Positions 54,938 through 62,588 of a stretch of DNA of 64,000 bases are shown piece after piece. Made by a program: the position numbers and the translations under genes. The notes beneath the pieces were generated by a model, which searched no databases, was not told the DNA's origin, and saw only the letters and a program-made list of their open reading frames with translations. The DNA comes from a virus: positions 62,001 through 126,000 of IMG/VR virus record IMGVR_UViG_3300044641_009805, one strand, 5' to 3'. Each line of letters begins with the position of its first letter. Positions within the stretch are counted from its first letter, which is position 1.

Positions 54938-55921
54938 CTATTCAAAAACCACTGTAAAAAGTCTAACGAACGTGTTAGTACCATTATCATCCAACAACAC
55001 TTTTCCAACGAAAAATGCTTGTTTCATCTTATTTTTGTAACGATAAGATCCATAATCTATAACGTCTAGCTTTTTCATTTCTTCTTCATTTACTTCAAAG
55101 AATTGAGAAACTAATTTATTATTTAAAGATGTCGGATCAAAGACTATCGTTTTTTTGTATCCTAATTTTTCAAAGTTTGCTAAATCATCTTCTAACTTAA
55201 CAAAATCATACTTTTCAGCTTGATTTAAAGGCTGGTAATCGCCTATCTTGTTAGATTCAATTATTTCTTTTGAAGATTTATCCACCAAGTCGTTTTGCAC
55301 CTTATTTATTGGCGGCAAAAATTTGAAATTTAATACGTTGCTAAGCAACTTATCATTGAATAAACTTGGTATATCATTCAAGTTTTTTTCATAAAATTGG
55401 GGGCTAGAAATTGGATTATCTTTCAATATCTTAAATTCTATCTCACTATTTCCAATACCAAATCCATCATCTTCAAACAAATAATCTCTAGTCCCTAAGA
55501 CATAAAGCTTTTTGTAGTTATCTATTGAAGAGTTCAACAGGCTCTCTGCTGTTGAAGCAAACTGAGAGCCTGTCAAATAAACAGTCTCTTCTCTAGAAGA
55601 ACCTTCAAAGACTTGATTAATGACTTTTTTGGATAATTTTCCATTCAATACATCAATTTCATTAGCATTTTTGAATGGTTTTAATTTTCCTGAATCATCT
55701 GCTTCAAAAGTGATTTGATCTTGAGGTAAATGACATTGCTCAAAATACAACCTTTTAGTTACATCAGCAGATCCGCTAACGACATCCGCGCTATAAAAAG
55801 TGGAACTATCAGTAAAGCTGATGTATTCTATCTTTAATTTTCCATCAGCAATTTGCTTCCTGCCTTCCAACGTAACGATGGTATCCATGATACGTTTTCG
55901 GCTGTCTAATATACCACTCAT
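54938..55921 (-). CDS. Virion-type protein related at its N-terminus to 45716-46435
   Basis: 327 residues. SGILDSRKRIMDTIVTLEGR, followed by KQIADGKLKIEYISFTDSST, parallels the N-terminus of the 239-residue protein (ILDAVLTDTGRQFL...FTLTKFALGDD). The rest is a mix of helices and strands with Asp/Asn/Lys-rich turns and a C-terminal VGKVLLDDNGTNTFVRLFTV. First gene of the structural block, directly after PhoH. Function unknown. Confidence 0.65.
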   Translation of the reverse strand: MSGILDSRKRIMDTIVTLEGRKQIADGKLKIEYISFTDSSTFYSADVVSGSADVTKRLYFEQCHLPQDQITFEADDSGKLKPFKNANEIDVLNGKLSKKVINQVFEGSSREETVYLTGSQFASTAESLLNSSIDNYKKLYVLGTRDYLFEDDGFGIGNSEIEFKILKDNPISSPQFYEKNLNDIPSLFNDKLLSNVLNFKFLPPINKVQNDLVDKSSKEIIESNKIGDYQPLNQAEKYDFVKLEDDLANFEKLGYKKTIVFDPTSLNNKLVSQFFEVNEEEMKKLDVIDYGSYRYKNKMKQAFFVGKVLLDDNGTNTFVRLFTVVFE

Positions 55922-55964
55922 AGCAATAAATTATGTTTGATGTCATTATATGCAACCAAACAAT

Positions 55965-57356
55965 TTACAATATTTGAGAAGCCAATGTAGCAAGTTCGCT
56001 TCTTTCTCCTTTTAGCATAGTAACGTGTCCAGCTATATCATACTCTTTAAATTTTTCAATTGCGTATGTTAAACCGCATGTGTATGCATCAACATGCACA
56101 TTGTCGATCTGTTCAATATCTCCAGTAAGAACTATCTTTGTTCCGTCTCCTACTCTGGTTATGATCGTCTTTAATTCATGCATTGAAAGGTTTTGAGCCT
56201 CATCAATGACTATAAAAGAATTAGGTATAGATCTTCCTCTGATGAAGGTAATCGCTTCAATCTCAATTAACCCTTTTTCTTGCATTAAAGACAAATACGC
56301 ATTGCTATCGGTCTTGTTCCACCCGCTGTCTGCTTTTGTTCCGCCTCTGACTTTTGCTGCGTTACCTCTCTTACTTCCCATTAAGAAATTTAAATTGTCT
56401 TTGATGGGAGATATCCAAGGTTCCATTTTTTCTTGTAAAGTTCCAGGTAAAAATCCGATGTCTTTTCCTACAGGCTGAACTGGCTTTGTTACTATTAATT
56501 TTGAATACCTGGCTACTTCTGGACTTCCTATTCCTTTTAGCTGTTCTAGTGCTGCGGCTAACGCTAACAGGGTTTTTCCGCTTCCGCTTAATCCGACCAA
56601 GGTTAAAAGCTTAACGTCAGGATCAAAAAGCAAATCTAAAGAAAATGCTTGTTCTTTGTTCCTAGGTTTTAACCCAAAGACATTTTCAAACTTCTCGATT
56701 GGAACAAGCGTTTTAACTCCGTCAACAACTTTTAACTTTGTTATTGCTGATTTTACTGTCTTTTCGTTCTCTACGTGCTTGATTATGACGACTTGGTTTG
56801 GATATCTGACTTGAGGAACATCGATTACTAATTTTTCCTGATGATAAAAATTGTCTATTTCATCTTCAGATAGCTCTACAACTTCTACTCCTTTGTAAAA
56901 AGTTTTTGGATCATTAGTAATTCTTAATTTCAAATAATCTTCAGATACTATTCCTAAAGCATCACACTTAATTCTTACGTTAATATCTTTAGAAACCAGT
57001 ATGTAATCTCTTGGTAATCCTAACATTAAGCTTATGATTACGTTGTCTGCCTTCGTTGGATCTAGTTCTACTGGTAGTTTTTCTTTTACAACTGTAGAAT
57101 CAACTGATACTACTCGTAAAATTCCGCCTTCAGGCAATGCAACTCCGTCTATCAAACTATCATTAGATGATCTCATACCATCCAATGTTCTGCTCACGCT
57201 TCTGGCGTTGTGTCCTACTTCATCCATTCTGCTTTTATGGTGGTCTAATTCCTCTAAAACCACCATTGGAATAATGACATCATTATCTTGAAATGAAAAT
57301 ATAGCATTAGGATCGCTTAAAAGAACGTTCGTGTCAAGGACGTATGTTTTTTTCAT
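55965..57356 (-). CDS. phoH: PIN-PhoH fusion (PhoH2-like ATPase/RNase)
   Basis: 463 residues from ATG 57356. The PIN-type RNase domain is YVLDTNVLLSDPNAIF (Asp8), then VVLEELDHHK and NVRIKCDALGI. A PhoH P-loop ATPase domain follows: LLTLVGLSGSGKTLLALAAA (Walker A), SFIVIDEAQNLSMHELKTII (Walker B) and KIVLTGDIEQID. The two-domain layout is that of PhoH2 proteins, which unwind and cut RNA. The earlier in-frame codon at 57443 lacks support. Common as an auxiliary gene in marine T4-like phages. Confidence 0.92.
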   Translation of the reverse strand: MKKTYVLDTNVLLSDPNAIFSFQDNDVIIPMVVLEELDHHKSRMDEVGHNARSVSRTLDGMRSSNDSLIDGVALPEGGILRVVSVDSTVVKEKLPVELDPTKADNVIISLMLGLPRDYILVSKDINVRIKCDALGIVSEDYLKLRITNDPKTFYKGVEVVELSEDEIDNFYHQEKLVIDVPQVRYPNQVVIIKHVENEKTVKSAITKLKVVDGVKTLVPIEKFENVFGLKPRNKEQAFSLDLLFDPDVKLLTLVGLSGSGKTLLALAAALEQLKGIGSPEVARYSKLIVTKPVQPVGKDIGFLPGTLQEKMEPWISPIKDNLNFLMGSKRGNAAKVRGGTKADSGWNKTDSNAYLSLMQEKGLIEIEAITFIRGRSIPNSFIVIDEAQNLSMHELKTIITRVGDGTKIVLTGDIEQIDNVHVDAYTCGLTYAIEKFKEYDIAGHVTMLKGERSELATLASQIL

Positions 57357-57418
57357 GTTGATTTCAATATCTTCTTTGAACAATGTACCTTTTTTGCCTA
57401 AAGTATAAACAAATTCTA

Positions 57419-57697
57419 ATGACAAAAAGCAAAAGTTTACCAATACTAAAACAATCAGCTACTTGCTTTGAGACGCATGCTAAATACAACGTCAACTGCA
57501 ATAAAGACAGCTGCAAAAATTACATGAATGATAAAAATAATCAAAACTGTGTAATCGTTGCAGCTCAAAAAGGACCATATACCCTACAAAATATAGGAAA
57601 AATATATGGATTGACAAGAATGAGAATTTGTCAAATAGAAAAAAACATCATTCAAAAGTTAAAGTTTCAGCTGTTGTTTGATAATGATTTCTTTTGA
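57419..57697 (+). CDS. Stand-alone sigma-70 region 4.2 helix-turn-helix protein
   Basis: 92 residues from ATG 57419. Residues 55-74, TLQNIGKIYGLTRMRICQIE, are a near-canonical sigma region 4.2 (compare TLEEVGxxxGxTRERxRQIE), followed by KNIIQKLK. The N-terminal half has four Cys (16, 27, 32, 44) and may hold zinc. The protein contains no region 2 or 3. It supplies exactly what the 16908-17735 sigma factor lacks, like T4 gp33 for gp55. One of only two complete plus-strand genes in the right arm; a TATAAA lies 11 bp before the ATG. It overlaps the 57667-58086 gene tail to tail. Confidence 0.82.
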   Translation: MTKSKSLPILKQSATCFETHAKYNVNCNKDSCKNYMNDKNNQNCVIVAAQKGPYTLQNIGKIYGLTRMRICQIEKNIIQKLKFQLLFDNDFF

Positions 57698-58086
57698 AAT
57701 AATTGCTTTTTCTTTTGCTTTTCTGACTGTTCATCAACACTTTTATCAGTTGAAAAATTAACTTCCACTTTTTCTTCAAGAATTGCGGATTCAGCGTCAG
57801 CTTCTTTTTCTTTTAAGGAAGCATTAGTAGTAATGGTAGCTTTTTCGTTTTCAACTCTAGGACTAACGTCCACAATTTCGGTAAGCTTTTCTTGCTTTAA
57901 AGTTTCTACCTTAGTGGATTCTTCTTGCGCCGGTACAAAAACGAAACCTGGTTTAAGATTAAGATCTTTCTTCTTTTTTGAAGAAACATTCTTAAGCTTT
58001 CCATCTTTAGACAAAGATCTATGGGATTTTTTTGGATCTAATCCCAAGTTTAAGATATCTGCTAGGACTGCTCTAGGTGCTGGCAT
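57667..58086 (-). CDS. Hypothetical charged protein, 139 residues
   Basis: MPAPRAVLADILNLGLDPKK is followed by a Lys/Ser stretch (SLSKDGKLKNVSSKKKKDLN) and a long low-complexity acidic/basic tail ending in QKKKQLFQKKSLSNNS. Probably disordered except for the N-terminal helix. The APRxxLxDILxxGLDP opening looks specific, but I do not recognise a family. Function unknown. Confidence 0.65.
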   Translation of the reverse strand: MPAPRAVLADILNLGLDPKKSHRSLSKDGKLKNVSSKKKKDLNLKPGFVFVPAQEESTKVETLKQEKLTEIVDVSPRVENEKATITTNASLKEKEADAESAILEEKVEVNFSTDKSVDEQSEKQKKKQLFQKKSLSNNS

Positions 58087-58124
58087 TTTTTCCTCTTATT
58101 CAATTTAAATTTGAATATTAATTC

Positions 58125-58148
58125 AAACGGGTGCTGAAGCACCCGTTT
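58125..58148 (-). terminator. Bidirectional-type terminator after the Hc1-like gene
   Basis: AAACGGGTGC-TGAA-GCACCCGTTT, perfect 10-bp stem with T-runs on both strands, 10 bp after the stop of 58158-58361. Confidence 0.85.
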
Positions 58149-58157
58149 AATAATTAT

Positions 58158-58361
58158 TCACTTTGAATCTTTTGAACTTTTTTCAAAAGCAATCGTTGTT
58201 TTCACCATGTCGGATGCTTTTGTTTTTAATTCTCTCAAACCTTTTCTGACTCTGACGCCAGCCGCAGCAACTCCTCTAGCTGATTTTGCAACGTCATGTT
58301 CAAGAGATTCAACTAAAGATTTAACTTCATTCCATTTTGCTAAAACTTCATTATCGGACAT
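58158..58361 (-). CDS. Histone H1-like (Hc1-type) DNA-binding protein
   Basis: 67 residues from ATG 58361 (MSDNEVLAKWNEVKSLVESL). The pattern VESLEHDVAKSARGVAAAGV, then RVRKGLRELKTKASDMVKTT, is that of the N-terminal domain of chlamydial Hc1 and related bacterial H1-like proteins (long helix, Gly/Ala-Ala turn, RxRKxLxxL). The Lys/Ala-rich C-terminal tail of full Hc1 is missing. Small, basic and helical, it could compact DNA in the cell or head. Bounded by a terminator, so it is probably made in quantity. Confidence 0.7.
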   Translation of the reverse strand: MSDNEVLAKWNEVKSLVESLEHDVAKSARGVAAAGVRVRKGLRELKTKASDMVKTTIAFEKSSKDSK

Positions 58362-58414
58362 TTGATTGTTACCTCCAGAATTAATATACGGAATCACGTT
58401 TGCAGGTAAATATC

Positions 58415-60070
58415 TTAAAAAATTTTAAATGTTTCGTCAAACAATGTTCGATTCATTCTAAAAAACTTTTCCCAATCAGAATCTAATATGTAAGAGATTG
58501 CATGGTCACTTTCATTCCTAATTGATCTACCTAAAGATTGGATTATAGATTTGGCTGTCATATAAGGATACCAAAACTTGTTTTTTTCCATTCTCTTTTT
58601 TACGACCAAGTCTCCTAGATAAGGAAAAGGAATCTTACATATAATTTGAAAACGACTTAAATCGTCATGTAAGTCTACTCCTTCCATCATAGAAGGGCTG
58701 ACTAGCACAGTTGGATCCTTGCTGTTGACATGAAACTTTAGCATTTCTTCTCTATTGCTTGAATCATGAAGTACTAACCTGTGAGAATCTACGTTCTCTT
58801 TGATGTATTTTGCTACTTTGAAATTGGTACAATGAATGATTCCTTTTTCTTGAGGATGCTTTTCTAGCAACAATTTTACAACCTCTACCATTTTTGGAAG
58901 TGTAGAATCAATTGTCGATTTTGACATAGATCCTACAGGCAAAAAATGAACAGGCCTGTTTTCTACAGGAAATGGCGAAGGTATAGAAAGATAAGAAACA
59001 TCTTTCTCTTCAATGCCGATAGATCGAGAAAAAATTTCTTTGTTGACAATTGTTGCAGACATTAGCAACACTCTATTTCCTAATCTAAAAAAACTTGAAT
59101 ATGCGTAAGGTGAAACATCAATTGGTTTAAATTCGAATTTTTTACCTGCCTTCTTGTTATCGTATGAAGGTAATGCTACGTTCATGATCCAATTTTCAGG
59201 TTTATAGACTTCTATAAATCGATTGATCTTACACACATGTTTATCTAAAATCTCATATTGCTTTGAAAAATTGCCATATCCTTCAATATCATTGCTAAGT
59301 TTTTCTAGAGCCTTTTCTACTTCTTTGATGTGCTTCAACAAGGCTTTTTTGTAAGTCGAATTGATCCATTCAAAAATAGCAGATTGAGATTCTGATTTTG
59401 GAGACTTACACTTTAGAATGTCTCTAGCAAATTTTTCTGAAAAAGTAATCTCAATGAATTTTCCGAGCTCAGTTTCAGCATTGTGAGCTTCGTCTACGAT
59501 AAGCATAGCTCTAGGTTCTAATTTCCCTGCGTAAGTAGATTCTGCAAGAAGATAAGGAAAATTAGTAACAGCGATAGAAGAATCTATAAATTCTTGCTTT
59601 TCTATAGAATACTTGCAATTAGTTTTACAGTTTTTTTGAAAATCAGTTCCATTTAACTGTTTTCCTAAATTCATCAAGATTCTTTTAGATTCAGCGCACG
59701 TTTGATCTGAATAAAAAGAACACATATAATTGCTGGAAGATTTTATAGATTTGACAAGATTCTTCCCACAGCTTGGACCGAAGTCTCTTAGATACTGCTC
59801 TTGAAGAATTTTTTGCGTTGTAACCACATAAGAACCAACCAAACGATCACCATTCTCTCCAATTGAAATTGGAGCATGATTTTCCATGTATCTAGCAATT
59901 GTAATTCCTGTTGCGGATTTACCCACGCCAGTACCTAGCTCTAAGATTACATACTTCTTATTTTCGTTTAAGAAAGAGTTTAAAGCAAAGTTAATTGCTA
60001 CTTCTTGCTCTTTGCGAATCTTATCGAATGGAAAATACATTTTCCAATCTTCAATAGAGATTTTTTTCAT
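58415..60070 (-). CDS. DinG/XPD-family superfamily 2 helicase
   Basis: 551 residues. Motif I is ELGTGVGKSATG (44-55), motif II is LIVDEAHN, then LLMSATIVNKE (motif III type) and the C-terminal VLVSPSMMEGVDLHDD and IIQSLGRSIRNESDHAISYI (motif VI). Between I and II, cysteines in PSCGKN, YMCSF, QTCAES and NCKTNCKYS are in position for the 4Fe-4S cluster of DinG/XPD proteins. A 5'-3' DNA helicase for repair or replication restart is likely. A 12-bp hairpin (60079-60107) lies just upstream of the start. Confidence 0.88.
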   Translation of the reverse strand: MKKISIEDWKMYFPFDKIRKEQEVAINFALNSFLNENKKYVILELGTGVGKSATGITIARYMENHAPISIGENGDRLVGSYVVTTQKILQEQYLRDFGPSCGKNLVKSIKSSSNYMCSFYSDQTCAESKRILMNLGKQLNGTDFQKNCKTNCKYSIEKQEFIDSSIAVTNFPYLLAESTYAGKLEPRAMLIVDEAHNAETELGKFIEITFSEKFARDILKCKSPKSESQSAIFEWINSTYKKALLKHIKEVEKALEKLSNDIEGYGNFSKQYEILDKHVCKINRFIEVYKPENWIMNVALPSYDNKKAGKKFEFKPIDVSPYAYSSFFRLGNRVLLMSATIVNKEIFSRSIGIEEKDVSYLSIPSPFPVENRPVHFLPVGSMSKSTIDSTLPKMVEVVKLLLEKHPQEKGIIHCTNFKVAKYIKENVDSHRLVLHDSSNREEMLKFHVNSKDPTVLVSPSMMEGVDLHDDLSRFQIICKIPFPYLGDLVVKKRMEKNKFWYPYMTAKSIIQSLGRSIRNESDHAISYILDSDWEKFFRMNRTLFDETFKIF

Positions 60071-60078
60071 AAATGATA

Positions 60079-60107
60079 ATCGTCTGAGGATTTACTCCCC
60101 AGACGAT
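60079..60107 (-). promoter_or_regulatory. Hairpin between clpP and the helicase gene
   Basis: Minus strand ATCGTCTGGGGA-GTAAA-TCCTCAGACGAT, 12 bp with one G-T pair, no T-run, 9 nt before the helicase ATG. Transcript end, processing site or translational control. Confidence 0.6.
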
Positions 60108-60138
60108 CATAAAGCAAACTATCGATCAATTACAAAGT

Positions 60139-60753
60139 TTATGCACCAATAATTTTATCCACGATGCCTAATTTGATTGCTTCTTCAGGAGTCACATAAA
60201 AATCATGTCCAGATTTCATGATTTTTTCGACTTGCTCTTTTGTCATGTTGGATTCTTTTTGAAGAGATGAAACCATCAATTCTTGTAGCCTTTTGAATTC
60301 GTTGGTTTCACTCATGGATTCAAAAACGTTTCCGTAAAAACCTCCTGATATAGGATGCATCATAAGTCTTGCTGATGATCCAATTAAGCGTTTGCCTTTC
60401 ACGCCAGAAGCTAGCAGTAGCACACCTGCTGACATTACTTTACCCAACGCTATTGTATGGACAGGACATGGCAAAAATCTGATGGTATCATAAAGCGAAA
60501 ACATTTCATCTACAGACCCTCCATAAGTAGAAACCACTAGATGAATTGGTTTGTGGTTTTGATTTGCTAAATACAAGAGCTGATAGATTACTGCGGAAAT
60601 TGATTGTTCGCTGACCCCTCCGTATAATACTACGATTCTAGAATCTTCTCCATGTTTTGGATGAGGGAGCAAAGCTGCTAACTCAGCTTCATCATGATCG
60701 CCGGTTTTATTTTTTGTTGTAAACGGAGTTTTTACGTTAATTGATCTTCCCAT
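60139..60753 (-). CDS. clpP: ClpP-like serine protease
   Basis: 204 residues from ATG 60753, favoured over 60756 because of the distance to AAGGAG. Catalytic Ser108 in GKVMSAGVLLLASG and His133 in ARLMMHPISGG are in normal positions; the Asp is probably the one in SGHDFYVTPEEAIKLGIVD. YGGSVDEMFSLYDTIRFLPC is the usual oligomerisation region. ClpP forms tetradecameric chambers and normally needs a ClpX or ClpA partner, none of which is seen here. In some phages ClpP-type proteases mature the head, but this genome also has a gp21-type protease. Confidence 0.92.
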   Translation of the reverse strand: MGRSINVKTPFTTKNKTGDHDEAELAALLPHPKHGEDSRIVVLYGGVSEQSISAVIYQLLYLANQNHKPIHLVVSTYGGSVDEMFSLYDTIRFLPCPVHTIALGKVMSAGVLLLASGVKGKRLIGSSARLMMHPISGGFYGNVFESMSETNEFKRLQELMVSSLQKESNMTKEQVEKIMKSGHDFYVTPEEAIKLGIVDKIIGA

Positions 60754-60976
60754 CATCGCTCCTTGAGACAAAAATATCGTCTCCTGCAATTTCTTTAATC
60801 ACTTCTGTTAGGTCTTTTACATATTCTATATTCTCTAATTCAAGAGAAAGTAAATAAATAAGGAACATTTGTTGCCTTTGCGTAAGACCTACATTCAAAA
60901 TTTCTTTTACGATCTTTCGACATTCTTCATTTTCTTCTGCTAATTTTTCAGAAGAAAGCTTACCAAAAGTTTGCAT
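60737..60976 (-). CDS. Hypothetical helical protein, 79 residues
   Basis: Starts MQTFGKLSSEKLAEENEECR at ATG 60976, which has AGGTGAG at good spacing; a GTG at 60985 is an alternative. Helical, with LNVGLTQRQQMFLIYLLSLE and a closing EIAGDDIFVSRSDDG. Similar small proteins next to clpP are recalled from marine T4-like phages; function unknown. Overlaps the clpP start by 17 bp. Confidence 0.7.
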   Translation of the reverse strand: MQTFGKLSSEKLAEENEECRKIVKEILNVGLTQRQQMFLIYLLSLELENIEYVKDLTEVIKEIAGDDIFVSRSDDGKIN

Positions 60977-60977
60977 A

Positions 60978-61493
60978 TTACTCACCTAATGTTTCTTTTC
61001 TTATGTGAGAATCTACTTTGAATAATGAATCGCCTAAAATTCTGACGTATTTTATAACTTTATCTTCTTTTTCTACGTCAGTAGACAATATGACAATTTC
61101 TCCCCACTTTTTATTCTCAAGAATGTATTGAGCAAACTCCCAAGTAGGTAAATCACAATTGTGTCTATCTAATATCGAAGATAAGCTTTTGTTCATGGAA
61201 GATCTAATGTCTTCTATAGTCATAATAGAACTCATTGCATCTTTTCCACTCATTATTTCCGAAGAACATATGTCAACAACCTTGTGAACCACACCACAGT
61301 TATTACATTGAGAAAATTTCGGTTTTATTTGACCTTCAAATACTTCAGAAAAAACCACAAAACAATGAGGAGCAGGATTTGCAGTATTTTTCATTTGTGG
61401 CAAAATGCATCTACATTTTATTAGATGCTTTTGTCCAAAAGATTCTTTTAAGCTTGTTCCAGAATCCTGGATTTGGGCTTTTCTTTTCTTCAT
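60978..61493 (-). CDS. Hypothetical protein with Cys/His cluster, 171 residues
   Basis: The N-terminal half contains HLIKCRCILPQMKN, PAPHCFVVFSE and KFSQCNNCGVVHKVVDIC, a probable zinc-binding barrel (rubredoxin-like or ribbon). The C-terminal half is helical then beta (NCDLPTWEFAQYILENKKWG, IVILSTDVEKEDKVIKYVRI). I recall comparable ...CNNCGxxHxVxDxC phage proteins annotated as hypothetical. Adjacent to the next gene by one base. Confidence 0.7.
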   Translation of the reverse strand: MKKRKAQIQDSGTSLKESFGQKHLIKCRCILPQMKNTANPAPHCFVVFSEVFEGQIKPKFSQCNNCGVVHKVVDICSSEIMSGKDAMSSIMTIEDIRSSMNKSLSSILDRHNCDLPTWEFAQYILENKKWGEIVILSTDVEKEDKVIKYVRILGDSLFKVDSHIRKETLGE

Positions 61494-61499
61494 GATCTA

Positions 61500-61742
61500 C
61501 TATTTTTTTTTCTTTGGCTGTTCTTCAGTCATGTTTGATAAAGCGTTTAAGAAATTATTGTGGCCCTTATTGAATCCTTCATTAACTGACACATCAATAA
61601 GCCCTAAAATAGCAGGTAGTAAGCTTTCATTTACGTTAATTTGCTTCGTGTTGACAGCCGTGACTAAATTTCTCTTGGCGATTTCTTTTGTAACTTCAAA
61701 AAAATCCCAAGTTAATTTGCTTACTTTATTCTTGTTTAACAT
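61500..61742 (-). CDS. Hypothetical protein, 80 residues
   Basis: MLNKNKVSKLTWDFFEVTKE with helices to the end and a Lys-rich tail (NMTEEQPKKKK). Divergent from the 61764 gene; the 21-bp gap between their start codons must hold both upstream regions. TTATATC lies just before its ATG. No family recognised. Confidence 0.65.
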   Translation of the reverse strand: MLNKNKVSKLTWDFFEVTKEIAKRNLVTAVNTKQINVNESLLPAILGLIDVSVNEGFNKGHNNFLNALSNMTEEQPKKKK

Positions 61743-61763
61743 AAGTAAGATATAATTTATTAC

Positions 61764-62588
61764 ATGAGTGAAGTAAACAAAGTTAATGAAGATATCGTAG
61801 CGTTAAAAATCGCTTTATTAGAATCTAAGGTTCTAAAAGAGATATCTGAGAAGCAGCAAGAAGAATTGGAAAATTTTGTTGAAAAATCACAAAAAGCAGT
61901 AGAGTTGTTTTTAGACGCAATTACTAGCGAGAACATAAGTTCTACTGCTATTAAGGGATTTTTAGAAAAAGCAGAAGAAAAACAACGAGAATATCTAGAA
62001 AAGATTCAATCTGGTTCTTTAAAACCTAAAGACGAACAAAAAGCAATAGAGAACATAAAAAAAATAAATGGAGCTTTTGCAGGATTTGCCGTGGCAATGA
62101 AAAATATTCCAAAAGCAGGAATAGCAATAAAAGACTTCAAGAAAATATTAAAAAAAGAATTAGAAGACAGTAGAAATGATAATAGAACTTCTAAAAAAAT
62201 GTCAGAGCTATTTCCAAATGATTATCAGAAATTTTCAGCAGCCTTAAGTTCTTCTTTTAAAACTAAGATTAGCGTTTATGATCCTGTAAAATTGGGAATT
62301 CCTTGGGATACAAATGCTGTAGTTTCTGAATTCGTGAACATGCCTGTAAAAGCTTTAAATAGATTTACTGGTAAAGTTCAAGACAGCGAACCGCCTCCAA
62401 CTCCTCCTGCACCGACACCACCAGGGTCTCCACCGACACCTGCCGCACCTGATGTGAAAATTAAAGATATTTTCAAAGGTGCAAATGAACAAGACATTAG
62501 AAAGTTTAATGAAAAGTTTAAAGAAAAATTTGGATTTGAACTTTCTGATAAAGATGACCTAGCTGCAATACTTGCTAGTATGACATAA
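61764..62588 (+). CDS. Hypothetical protein with Pro-rich linker, 274 residues
   Basis: One of only two complete plus-strand genes right of 23 kb. Residues 1-190 are helical and highly charged, with likely coiled coil at SEKQQEELENFVEKSQKAVE. A linker of PPTPPAPTPPGSPPTPAAP (about 211-229) joins a 40-residue C-terminal helical domain (KGANEQDIRKFNEKFKEKFG). AGATATAATT lies 13 bp upstream. The Ala/Pro-linker style resembles the 21420 protein. It converges on and overlaps the GroEL-like gene by 14 bp. Confidence 0.7.
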   Translation: MSEVNKVNEDIVALKIALLESKVLKEISEKQQEELENFVEKSQKAVELFLDAITSENISSTAIKGFLEKAEEKQREYLEKIQSGSLKPKDEQKAIENIKKINGAFAGFAVAMKNIPKAGIAIKDFKKILKKELEDSRNDNRTSKKMSELFPNDYQKFSAALSSSFKTKISVYDPVKLGIPWDTNAVVSEFVNMPVKALNRFTGKVQDSEPPPTPPAPTPPGSPPTPAAPDVKIKDIFKGANEQDIRKFNEKFKEKFGFELSDKDDLAAILASMT

